From Chamaelirium japonicum (lineage: Eukaryota; Streptophyta; Magnoliopsida; Liliales; Melanthiaceae), in the NCBI GenBank assembly GCA_947650365.1, contig OX393551.1, positions 59,773,744 through 59,837,743 on the forward strand: DNA of 64,000 nt. Reading direction: 5' to 3'. Under the pieces are notes generated by a model. It was not told the origin of the DNA, did not search any database, and was given only the letters and a program-made list of their open reading frames with translations. Both the position numbers and the translations under genes were made by a program. This document shows, one piece after another, positions 44,302 to 55,398 of the stretch (within the stretch, counting starts at the first letter, position 1; every line of letters begins with the position of its first letter).

Positions 44302-44605
44302 ATGGCGAGAACAAAGCATCAGGGTCAACCAGAAGGAAGTAACACACGTCAGCCTCGTCCTGAGACTCGTTCAATGAGTCAAAGGCTCAACTTCGGATAG
44401 CCCCTTGCTGTCCCCGATATTGGTGCTCGTTTAGGCAGCGGGAGATCGGTTGATCGACCGATCCCTCAACACCCTCGACAATCAACGGGGCAAACTGCCC
44501 CTACTCCTGCTGAAGACCCGCCATCCACATACCAAATCTTGGCGGTCGACTTTCAATTACTACAACTAGCTAAGAAGAACGCCGCCCTCACCGCTGAGAG
44601 GGATG
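44302..44605 (+). pseudogene. Tat gag, N-terminal part
   Basis: ATG at 44302 opens MARTKHQGQPEGSNTRQPRP. An in-frame TAG at 44398-44400 interrupts it, and the frame continues open through QILAVDFQLLQLAKKNAALT to the insertion point at 44605. Downstream the same gag resumes at 54616 (KKAASEAGLALP). The hydrophilic N terminus is characteristic of Gypsy gag. Confidence 0.75.
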
Positions 44606-46916
44606 TGTTAGAATTGGTGAGGTCTATAGCTCGTAAAAACCTATAGTTTAGCTATGTATGGTTGATAGTATAGGATTGCATATTGGTACGTACCTTAGTA
44701 CGTGTTCTGATTGCAGAACAGAGAGCCATGGCTATATGGTAATCCTCTTGAGTGGGAGACTCAAGGGACTAGTCCCATGTAACCTAAATATGTTCGCAGC
44801 TCTGATTAGGGTTGGTCGCCCTATCAGGTTAAGCTGTTGGGATGACAGAGCGTGGGTGTCTCCACCACGGTCATTACCAGGCACAGTGTCTGTGGCCGAA
44901 CGGAACCAACACGGTGCACAGATCGATGAGCAGACATCGGTGCACTAAACCGTGTTTCTGCTTAGGGTAAAACGGTCCTAAACCCTGAGGAACAGTGTCT
45001 GGTGGACTAACCAGTTGTGTGGTGCTTTGGCGCACCAATGTGTGAGGATCCGGATACAGTGATCCAAAACCACGGTGTACTGGGTTACCCGGCTGGCGTT
45101 GCATCAGCATGTCACTCCTGCAGGCTATCCACACCCCTAACGGGAGGTGCGTTCCTTGGTCTGACCTACGTCGTATTAAACCCTGGCCAGGTGGTCATCA
45201 GTTCGACTGGTGACGGATCCGGTTACTCGGCAGAGTTATCGGAGGTACGATATACGTAGTCAACCTGGAAGGAAACGAGTCATATGAGCACTCGAGTCTG
45301 ACGGTATTCTCCACCGCTCGAGTTGCGTCATGGCACCAGTGGAGGGACAACGAGTTTACCATACTAAGCGGGGGGTATGTGGGAGAACATAGTAAGTCCG
45401 GGGGGATTGGAGTGCAGCCTGCGTCGCACTCTGGGTGGCTACGCAGGTTAACTCGGACTCAGAGGATCGATGGTACACTCGGGTAGTGTATCGATCGAGT
45501 CTGAGTTGGAAGCCATGAACCCTGGTCCCTGAAGGTTCCACCTTATCGACATTATGTATGGTTCTTATACCATCTCATCGAAACACAGAACGTAGTTAGA
45601 GGAAGCGAGAAGTCCAAGCATACGCTCCGTGAGTGCTTCGCACTAGTGCTCGGTAGATGCGTAGCTACGTGTGTGCACTAAGGGGAAACCCTAGGTTAGT
45701 GCAGAGACGCATGTAGCAATTCCTTGCCATAAGTGGACTTTGCCACATGGGTGCGATGCACCGGGACATGTTGCGAGTTGACTAGTTGACTTCACTAGGG
45801 GCACCCTACGGGAACCTCAGAGAATAGTGAAATCACTGGTGCACTTCACTTATGTGTGCCTTGCAAAGTCTCGTACACGAGGAACGACCAACTAGTGGCA
45901 TAAGGGCGTTTTGGTCATACCATGCGCCACTATGCACTAAGGGGGCCGGCCCTAAGTGTTGAGAGACTGGTCAAGGCCGGCCCCATTAGTTTCGGGAGGT
46001 TGTTGCCTCCGATGAAGGGGCCGGTTATGAGGCGCAGAAAACGGGCTGGTTTTGACCGTTTTCGAAAACAAGGAAAGGATAGAGATATATAGGGATAAGG
46101 TTTGAATCAATCATCCTTATCCATACTGTCCTTATCCATATGGATAGGTCGACTATATATATGAGAAGGAGAGAGAGGGGGCACGAAATTTATAGATCCA
46201 TGCAAGCCCTAGGGCCGGCCATGGCATGGGGAAACCCTAGCCGCCCCCTCTCCTCTCTTCGCATCTCCTCTCTCGTCTCTCTCTCCCCCGCTTGCGCCAT
46301 TGGATGGCGACTCGTCTTCCTCGCATGGTGTTTCGTAGAAGGAGAAGGCTCGTCGTATGGAGGCACTCAGAGATCCATCGACGAGGTGCCGTGCATCGTG
46401 TGAGATCGGGTGAACTAGAAGGCGTCTCCCGCAACCTTTTGCTGTCCAGAATCTGCACAGAAAATCAGCATTGTTTCTGTTATTCTGGGATCTACAGAAA
46501 TCTAAACGACGTGAAACTTGTTGCAAAAGTTCCGTCTCGAAGTTGGCTACCTGCAGTCCAAATTTCAGCCCAATCGGAGTTCGGAGCAAAAAGTTATGGC
46601 TGTCGCACCGAAGCTATGTTGAGCAGATCCGTAGCCCGTCTCCATCGACAAAGAAGAAATTTGTCGCGGTGAAAGATTCCGCACGCAGGTATGATCTCTA
46701 ACAAGTAGATCTAACATAATTAGAACATGCATTCATGCTAGATTGTTCGTTTGCGTTAGATCATCGTTAGGGGTTCGCGTAGTTGCATGCTAGATTCATA
46801 CACGCATATGTAGATCATTTCGATGAAAATTTTGATATGTAACGCACACCGCTCACGGTCCTCGGACCTTCACTTTGCTTCCGCTGCGGGCCTCTACCAT
46901 GGATTTATTTCCAACA
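44606..46916 (+). repeat. 5' LTR of the Angela-like Copia
   Basis: 2,311 bp. Contains ATATATAGGGATAAGG near 46085 and TATATATATGAGAAGGAG near 46155, either of which could be a TATA region. The open frames of 60-126 residues recur in the other LTR only because the LTRs are copies. No domain. Confidence 0.95.
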
Positions 46917-46932
46917 ATTGGTATCAGAGCCC
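46917..46932 (+). other. Primer-binding site of the Angela-like Copia
   Basis: ATTGGTATCAGAGCCC adjoins the 5' LTR, with a match to initiator methionine tRNA. Confidence 0.93.
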
Positions 46933-48984
46933 GCTAGTGGTGTACGTTTCATGTTTTTCATGAAACCGTCATGTGCGCGCATGAATAGTATGTGCCGCCA
47001 TCGGGGTTCTACGAGTAGATCATGCATAGTATATTTTTTGTGTGTTCTATGAATCGTTCTTGCAGGGCGCCGCTTCTAAAATTATTCTGGATATATGATT
47101 GCTTGCTACCGGGGGTCGGACCCCGTGTTAGCGATTTTGTCTGGATGTTTTTCTTCTGTGTGTGGATAGATTTTAGAGCCATAGTCGGGCAAGAGGTGAA
47201 GATTTACCACCCTTGATTCCCAGGCTTTTGCTAGGTTTGTTTTCCTTTTCTTTCTAGGAAATTATGTACGAGCGAGCACTTGCTCGAAGCGTACTAGATC
47301 TTTTTCGATTACAGATTGAAGAGGAGGACTTGCCGTAAAGATCCACCACTGGGAAGATAAGCGGAACCTTGGAGGACGATGGCGATCCGGCGAAGCGTAC
47401 ACGATGATGGCAAAGGGCAGAAAGCGTCAGAAGATCGTATACAGAGGCTTGCACCGGATCGAGGAGCCTTGCGAAGGAGACAGAGAGCCTGCGCTGTGCC
47501 AGTCAGGTTCAGGAGTCGGACCCTGAACTTGATTCAGTTGTGTGCTTGTTTCTTTCAGTAGTTCTTTATATTTCTGTAGAGAACCCCGATGCGATAATTT
47601 GATTATCTGTGTTAGAGGGATGCCCTTTCCCCTCGGGTCCTATCGACCTTATTAGGATAGGATTCCATTAGTGACGCCTATTATTTAATTGACCCTTGAT
47701 GATAGCATGAATTCCTCACATTTGGTTATGCCCCCATTAAGTCAACACCCGATTAGTCGGGTGTGCCTATTTGGCAAGCATCGAAACCTAGAATGAGTTG
47801 AAATTCTACTATGACATCATTCGTCAAATTTATAAGCGAGGCGCCATGGTAGTGGAAGACCTTTCCTGTCAGTCTGACCTTAGGCTAGGCTCCAGGGCAT
47901 TAGCGTGATAGCCAAGTTTGCGAAGCATCGATGTTTTTGGAATATGTAATGTGACCCTTGAGTGGAGAAATCCACTTGAGGCAGGGACTATGATATTCCG
48001 AGATCGATTAATGCTTCACGAAAGGCTTGAACGCCAATGGGAGCACGGTATGACCAGGGTCTAGTGTATAGGTTGTGGTGACCTTCGTGTACACTCATAC
48101 TTGCATTAAATAACCCTCAACTATAATAAGGGATGTGTAAGAGGACTCGTCGAGATCCTCTGGCCTCCACAACCAACTGCTTTGTGTCTGGGTGGAAGGG
48201 CGTAGCTCGACACCCCCTAGGGTGAGGGTTATGTTTTTCCATGCCAGATAACTTAGCAGTCTCCTTCAGGATATGGCAGTTACGGGGCCAGGAGAGAAGG
48301 GCTTTTTATCCCACCCTAGTGGGGGCCGCATGAACTCCCGTGCCGTAATTGCTTAGGCTCGTGGTTAAGTATCCGAAGTACACGTGAGGTATTCGTTGCG
48401 AAGACAATGGTGATCACGTGGTACTGGCCAAAAGATAACCATGGTTCATCAAAGCCCTTAGTTGGCAGACTTGGACTGGGTCAAGGAAAGGCCCGCGTAA
48501 ACGGATTGACGCTGCATGATGCCCCCTAGGGCAGGTGTAGTCGATTCCGAGATCTTACATACATGGTTAATTAATCCATAGAGGTGTTTTCGCTGTGAGG
48601 GTAGCGCTAACATTTGGATATAATTAGCTTATTTTTAAAATCCATAAAATAAGTTTTCTTGCATTCATTTTCATTCAACCATATAGTTCCCCTATCCGCT
48701 ATCCCATAAGAGAACCAGTTATCGGGTCTCTAACTACGTAGAGTGGAAGCGCAATCTTTAGCTTATGCTTAGGGTAGTAAATTTACATTGGCTTGCAATC
48801 TAAATATCCCTGTACTAGATCTAACGGGTCCAGATATCACTAGGGCACTAACTAGGGCATATGACGACTAGCAAGAGTCTAAGGAGATGTGCAAGTGCTA
48901 TGTTATAGCAGACTTGCGGACAACTCTTTAGAAGCAAGTCAGAGATATGCCGGGTCTTCTCAAAATAAGTTTTACTTGCATTAG
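46933..48984 (+). other. Leader region of the Angela-like Copia, no coding frame
   Basis: About 2 kb between PBS and the first gag relic, without a credible open frame. Confidence 0.6.
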
Positions 48985-51900
48985 ATGTCTGGAAGGCGAA
49001 GTCAGTCGACTCATCGCTTTTCCACTAAGATACTTGTCGGTACTGAGATGTCTGAGGGTATGCTTGTTCGGGAACACATCTTTGAGTTCCAGATCGAACT
49101 AGATTCCAAAGACATAGTACCGGATGACGAGGTGGTGGAAGACGTCTGTCTTGCATCCTTGTCTGAAACCTTCAAAGGCGTTATCAGAGACTTTAGCTTT
49201 AACAAGTTAGAGATGATAAACGTAGAACTTCTAAGGAGATTTCCAAGAGACAAAGGATGGGATCAAGATTAAAGGCAAAGCCTTTAGTGCTTAACCTAGG
49301 CCTTCTTTAGAAGAACCTAAGGAAGTAACTTATCAGAGATCGAAAACTATTATAGTGCAGAAACTGGTGTGGACTCCTAAGTCTGGTAACGCTAAAGACG
49401 GAAGTGTTTCTGTTTTAGCGAGAATAGGGGGTATTTGAAGATTGAGTATGGCCTCAGGATGTTAGGAGTTGAGTCGCTATCTAGTAGCAGTTCTTATGCT
49501 TCTTGGAATGTAGACTTCGGGTCTACAGAGAATCAAGGAAAGCAGAAGGCTACTTTATAGTGAAATAATCCTACATAGGTACTGATGTCATAAGCCGCTG
49601 CGAAAGCTGTTAGATATGATTGTCTTAATTTTTCCGAAACACGAATTTTGATCTTTAGTGATTCTGTTCTGTTTCCTCATTAGTAAATGAAGTTTTTTAG
49701 TTTTAGACAACACCGTAGGTGTGTATCTTAAACTGAAAAAGATAGCTTCATTACTAGAGGAATAGATCAGAAAAATCTCTTTGTATTTAATCTTAATTCG
49801 GAAATAGATTTCATGACAGCTGCAGCGTCTAATTAAAATTCATCTAAATCCTTCGGAGAATCTATCCCATTTGTGACCCCTCTGATTTAGATATTCTGCC
49901 TTAGATAAATTCAGAGATAAAAGAAGGCCGAGTTTCTGTTCACAGATTCATCGGAGATCCTTCTAACCTATGAGTATTATCTGGAAGGCAGAATAACTAA
50001 AAAGGCCACGAAGGTATGAGAGTTAGTTAATTTTGACGTCTATGGTTCCAAGAGCGTCCAGACGATAGGTGACTCTTCGATTTAATCGAAGGAAAAAGTA
50101 ACTATCGGACGAGTTCCATAGGATCCTAAAGGAGCATGGGATTATCTCCCAGTTAAATGCTCCAAGGATGACACGTCAGAATGAAGTCTCCAAGAGAAGG
50201 AATCGGACTCTGTTTGACATGGTCCGTAGTATGATGAATATTGCCAAGTGTACTACCCACCTTTGGTGGGGTTGTACCTTAAAACAGTAGCTTATATCTG
50301 AAACTATCTCTCATCTAGATCAGTACCTCAGACCTATAAAGAGCTATAGTCTAAGCGAAAGCTGACACTATAGAGTTTTGAGATATAGGGTTGTCCTGCA
50401 CTTGTGCAAAAGGACAAGAGGGATGAGATGAAGATGTAATTTCAGGTATATCTGTTTATAGGTTACCCTTAGGAGGCATAAGGTGGACTATTCTATGATC
50501 TTGAGGTTTGGAAGGTAATCGTTTCTACGAATACCATTTACCTAGACCAGGATTATATTATAGACCATAAGTTTATCAGTAAGGTAGTTCTGGGTGAACT
50601 ACTGGGTACTGGTAGAGAGTGCACATCTGAAAACGTAGTGGGAGTAGATGTTACAAGAAATTGGTATACCAGGTACTGTAGAAACAATTTACTTTTGTAC
50701 CACCAACACCTCGTCGTTGTGGGACCATCAGAGCTCCTGAAAGATACTATAGAGAAACGTCGATAGTTAATCCAGAGTTTCAGGAGGATGATCCCTAGAG
50801 CTACGAAGAAGTAGTGGGAGCTTCCTTTGTACCACCACCACCTCGTCGTTGTGGGACTATCAGAGCTCCTGAAAGATACTATGGAGAAACTTTGATAGTT
50901 AATCCAGAGTTTCAGGAGGATGATCCCTAGAGCTACGAAGAAGTAGTGGGAGCTTTCGACAGCTCTGACTGACAAAAGACCATGGAGGCAAGCTTGCATC
51001 AATGTTCCTTGGAACAGTCTTGACACTTATAGCACTATCATCCTTTGGGGTGTAGGAGGTGTATAAGAAGAGCACCTGGTTAAGACTTAAGTAGCTAGAT
51101 TAGTTACCAAAGGAGAAGGGATTGACTATGTCAAAACCATCTCACTGGTAGCTATGCCTAAGTCTATAATGGATCCTCTTAATCCATCACAGCCCATTAT
51201 AGTTGGGAGATCTGGTTGATGGATGTCAAGACAGTTATTCCCTAACGGGAATTTGGAAAGGACATATGGATGATGTAGCCCCAGGCTTTGTGTCAGTAGG
51301 TTAGGAAGATTTGGAATGCAAGTTGCAACGGTCCATTTATGGACTGATGCAAGCATCCAGGTTGGAATATCTATTTTGATCAAGGGAATCCGTTCACACG
51401 GATTTGATCAGAATGAGGATAAACCAAGTTGGTACAAGAAAGGTGAAATAGCTACAAGGGTGTATTTAGTACTTTACGTTAACGATATTCTACTGATTGA
51501 AAATGATGTAAGAATATTGTTTACGGTAAAGGTTTGTAGTCATCACAATTCGATGTGAAAGACCCTAGTGAGGCGAGTTATGCTCTGGGAATCAAGGTAA
51601 CTCGAGACAACCAGAGCAAGATTCTCTTGCTGTCACAGGCTACGCATGAAGATAAGATTCTAGCCAGATTCGTTTTAAGAGGCTAGATATCTATTGCGCA
51701 GCAGGAAGATGGGTCGGTTTCAGTCGAACCCGGGTCCAGATCTTTGGACCGATGTGAAGGGTATAATTAGAAATCCTCGTTAAGTAAGGATTGTGAGTTA
51801 GCTTGCACTTCACAGGTCCTGATATCGATTGGACACACAGGATCTGACTTTAGTGTCAGATGTGTGTTCCAGAGAATCGATTTCAGGGATTATTTTTATC

Positions 51901-52298
51901 TTGGGATTAGAAGCGGTAGTTGGTAGAGTGTGAAGCAAGAGTGAATCACAGACTCTACCACAGAGGCTTAGCACGTTGTTGCGTGCTAGGTTGTGGTAAG
52001 GCTTAGGAAGTTCTTAGAGAACTTGGGACGCGTACTATAGGCTCAGTTATCTGTTGTTACAACAGAAGAGCGGTAAGCAAGGTCCAAGGAGACTAGGCAC
52101 CGCCGTGAGGGGAAACCCATCAAGTACAAACTCCACTTGATCTGACAGTTATAGGAGGAAATGCAAGTAGTGGTACTGAGGTGGAATCTACAGACAATGT
52201 TGCCAATTCCTTTAGGGAATTCCTGCAAAGGCTTTTGGGCAGTATGTAGAAGCTACAGAGCTCAACACCGTTATTCCTCGTTAGACCTAGTGGGAGAT
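48985..52298 (+). pseudogene. Highly decayed Copia gag-pol relic
   Basis: Recognisable pieces: gag (SETFKGVIRDFSFNKLEMIN, near 49165-49235), integrase (KRRNRTLFDMVRSMMNIAK, near 50200-50250), the integrase-RT linker (RAPERYY, IVNPEFQ, SYEEVVGA), RT (GIDYVKTISLVAMPKS near 51120, LVLYVNDILLIENDV near 51470), and the RT end (EASYALGIKVTRDNQSKILL near 51570). Frames change every few hundred bases and stops are frequent. A linker segment of about 135 bp is tandemly duplicated at about 50690-50955. Nothing here could give a functional enzyme. Confidence 0.85.
50690..50955 (+). repeat. Tandem duplication of ~135 bp in the pol linker
   Basis: CCTCGTCGTTGTGGGAC through GAAGAAGTAGTGGGAGCTT occurs twice in a row with a handful of differences. 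Confidence 0.92.
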
Positions 52299-54615
52299 TG
52301 TTAGAATTGGTGAGGTCTATAGCTCGTAAAAACCTATAGTTTAGCTATGTATGGTTGATAGTATAGGATTGCATATTGGTACGTACCTTAGTACGTGTTC
52401 TGATTGCAGAACAGAGAGCCATGCCTATATGGTAATCCTCTTGAGTGGGAGACTCAAGGGACTGGTCCCATGTAACCTAAATATGTTCGTAGCTCTGATT
52501 AGGGTTGGTCGCCCTATCAGGTTAAGCTGTTGGGATGACAGAGCGTGGGTGTCTCCACCACGGTCATTACCAGGCACAGTGTCTGTGGCCGAACGGAACC
52601 AACACGGTGCACAGATCGATGAGCAGACATCGGTGCACTAAACCGTGTTTCTGCTTAGGGTAAAACGGTCCTAAACCCTGAGGAACCGTGTCTGGTGGAC
52701 TAACCAGTTGTGTGGTGCTTTGGCGCACCAATGTGTGAGGATCCGGATGCAGTGATCCAAAACCACGGTGTACTGGGTTACCCGGCTGGCGTTGCATCAG
52801 CATGTCACTCCTGCAGGCTATCCACACCCCTAACGGGAGGTGCGTTCCTTGGTCTGACCTACGTCGTATTAAACCCTGGCCAGGTGGTCATCAGTTCGAC
52901 TGGTGACGGATCCGGTTACTCGGCAGAGTTATCGGAGGTACGATGTACGTAGTCAACCTGGAAGGAAACGAGTCATATGAGCACTCGAGTCTGACGGTAT
53001 TCTCCACCGCTCGAGTTGCGTCATGGCACCAGTGGAGGGACAACGAGTTTACCATACTAAGCGGAGAGCAGGGGTATGTGGGAGAACATAGTAAGTCCGG
53101 GGGGATTGGAGTGCAGCCTGCGTCGCACTCTGGGTGGCTACGCAGGTTAACTCGGAATCAGAGGATCGATGGTACACTCGGGTAGTGTGTCGATCGAGTC
53201 TGAGTTGGAAGCCATGAACCTTGGTCCCTGAAGGTTCCACCTTATCGACATTATGTATGGTTCTTATACCATCTCATCGAAACACAGAACGTAGTTAGAG
53301 GAAGCGAGAAGTCCAAGCATACGCTCCGTGAGTGCTTCGCACTAGTGCTCGGTAGATGCGTAGCTACGTGTGTGCACTAAGGGGAAACCCTAGGTTAGTG
53401 CAGAGACGCATGTAGCAATTCCTTGCCATAAGTGGACTTTGCCACATGGGTGCGATGCACCGGGACATGTTGCGAGTTGACTAGTTGACTTCACTAGGGG
53501 CACCCTACGGGAACCTCAGAGAATAGTGAAATCACTGATGCACTTCACTTATGTGTGCCTTGCAAAGTCTCGTACACAAGGAACGGCCAACTAGTGGCAT
53601 AAGGGCGTTTTGGTCATACCATGTGCCACTATGCACTAAGGGGGCCGGCCCTAAGTGTTGAGAGACTGGTCAAGGCCGGCCCCATTAGTTTCGGGAGGTT
53701 GTTGCCTCCGATGAAGGGGCCGGTTATGAGGCGCAGAAAACGGGCTGGTTTTGACCGTTTTCGAAAACAAGGAAAGGATAGAGATATATAGGGATAAGGT
53801 TTGAATCAATCATCCTTATCCATACTGTCCTTATCCATATGGATAGGCCGACTATATATATGAGAAGGAGAGAGAGGGGGCACGAAATTTATAGAGCCAT
53901 GCAAGCCCTAGGGTCGGCCATGGCATGGGGAAACCCTAGCCGCCCCCTCTCATCTCTTCGCATCTCCTCTCTCGTCTCTCTCTCCCTCGCTTGCGCCATT
54001 GGATGGCGACTCGTCTTCCTCGCATGGTGTTTCGTAGAAGGAGAAGGCTCGTTGTATGGAGGCACTCAGAGATCCATCGACGAGGTGCCGTGCATCGTGT
54101 GAGATCGGGTGAACTAGAAGGCGTCTCCCGCAACCTTTTGCTGTCCAGAATCTGCATAGAAAATCAGCGTTGTTTCTGTTATTCTGGGAGCTACAGAACT
54201 CTAAACGACGTGAAACTTGTTGCAAAAGTTCCGTCTCGAAGTTGGCTACCTGCAGTCCAAATTTCAGCCCAATCGGAGTTCGGAGAAAAAAGTTATGGCT
54301 GTCGCACCGAAGCTATGTCGAGCAGATCCGTAGCCCGTCTCCATCGACAAAGAAGAAATTTGTCGCGGTGAAAGATTCCGCACGCAGGTATGATCTCTAA
54401 CAAGTAGATCTAACATAATTAGAACATGCATTCATGCTAGATTGTTCGTTTGCGTTAGATCGTCGTTAGGGGTTCGCGTAGTTGCATGCTAGATTCATAC
54501 ATGCATATGTAGATCGTTTCGATGAAAATTTTGATATGTAACGCACACCGCTCACGGTCCTCGGACCTTCACTTTGCTTCCGCTGCGGGCTTCTACCATG
54601 GATTTATTTCCAATA
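52299..54615 (+). repeat. 3' LTR of the Angela-like Copia
   Basis: 2,317 bp. Preceded by the polypurine-like ACCTAGTGGGAGAT. Nearly identical to the 5' LTR. Confidence 0.95.
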
Positions 54616-55398
54616 GGATTCCCTCAAGAAGGCAGCCTCCGAGGCTGGGCTTGCTCTCCCTATCCCCTCGACTAACGAGAGGGTCGATCTACCACGACAA
54701 TCGATTCATTCCGAGCCACGGAGATCAATGGGCACTGCTGCCCTCGAGAGGATTCGTCGCGACCCAACTCCCTTGCTGCCCCGTGGAAGCAGAGTGTGTG
54801 GGATCGCATCGACGATGAGTCCTCCCAATCCTCTTCCGGTCACAACTGCGCCAAGAGGACACCTTCAAAGCCCGACATACCAAGGAGACACCAGATGAAA
54901 GGGGCTCCCTCAAAAAGTAGAGTTTCTCCGTCCATTCCGCTTCAACGTGGACTCGGATCGAACCTTCGTCACCGACTCCAACCGACAGATACTCAAAGGC
55001 CTGAACAAGACCTTATGATCTTGCCTCTTGACCTGCATCCAGGTCGGGGGCATGGTCGTAGAGACGGATACTCCTCCACTAGGCCACTCCATCGAAGTCT
55101 GTTCGAATCTACATTTCCAAGGGGATGGAGAATGCCCAGTCTTCCCAAATTCAATTGCCTCAAGGGAGATCCAACTCTCCATATTCTCGCCTTCAAGCAA
55201 GCTTTGATGCCGCACGAAGAAGAAAACAACGTGCTCTGTCGCACCTTCGACGGGAGCCTCGACGAGCCATCCCTCGATTGGTACCATAATCTCCGAGCCA
55301 GGTCCATCACCCAGTTCGATGTCTTGGCCAATCACTTCGTGCAGCACTACCAGCTGAACTTGAAGCCGGAGAAGAAACTTGATTCCCTCTACCGGCTG
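54616..55398 (+). pseudogene. Tat gag, central part
   Basis: Continues gag after the Angela-like insertion with KKAASEAGLALPIPSTNERV, then a Pro/Arg/Ser-rich segment. The retrotransposon gag core follows: MPSLPKFNCLKGDPTLHILA (about 55130-55190), then LDWYHNLRARSITQFDVLAN, HYQLNLKPEKKLDSLYRL. The long open frame 54796-55410 covers it. The frame is broken only by the 2.9-kb insertion at 55399 and resumes exactly at 58325. Confidence 0.82.

Larger units (their letters stand above)
44606..54615 (+). mobile_element. Angela-like Ty1/Copia retrotransposon with 2.3-kb LTRs inside Tat gag
   Basis: LTRs 44606-46916 and 52299-54615, TGTTAGAATT...TTTCCAACA (right copy ends ATA). Flanks are GGATG (44601-44605) and GGATT (54616-54620), 4 of 5 identical. 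PBS ATTGGTATCAGAGCCC follows the left LTR. LTR size and the TTCCAACAATTGGTATCAGAGC junction are those of the Angela/BARE group. About 30 substitutions and one 6-bp indel separate the LTRs, mostly transitions. The internal region is 5.4 kb with only shattered coding sequence. Confidence 0.93.

Noticed and set aside
44658..46701. Open frames of 60-126 residues conserved between 44.6-46.7 kb and 52.3-54.4 kb
   Set aside because: Conservation comes from the two LTRs being copies of each other, not from selection on protein. The frames have no domain.
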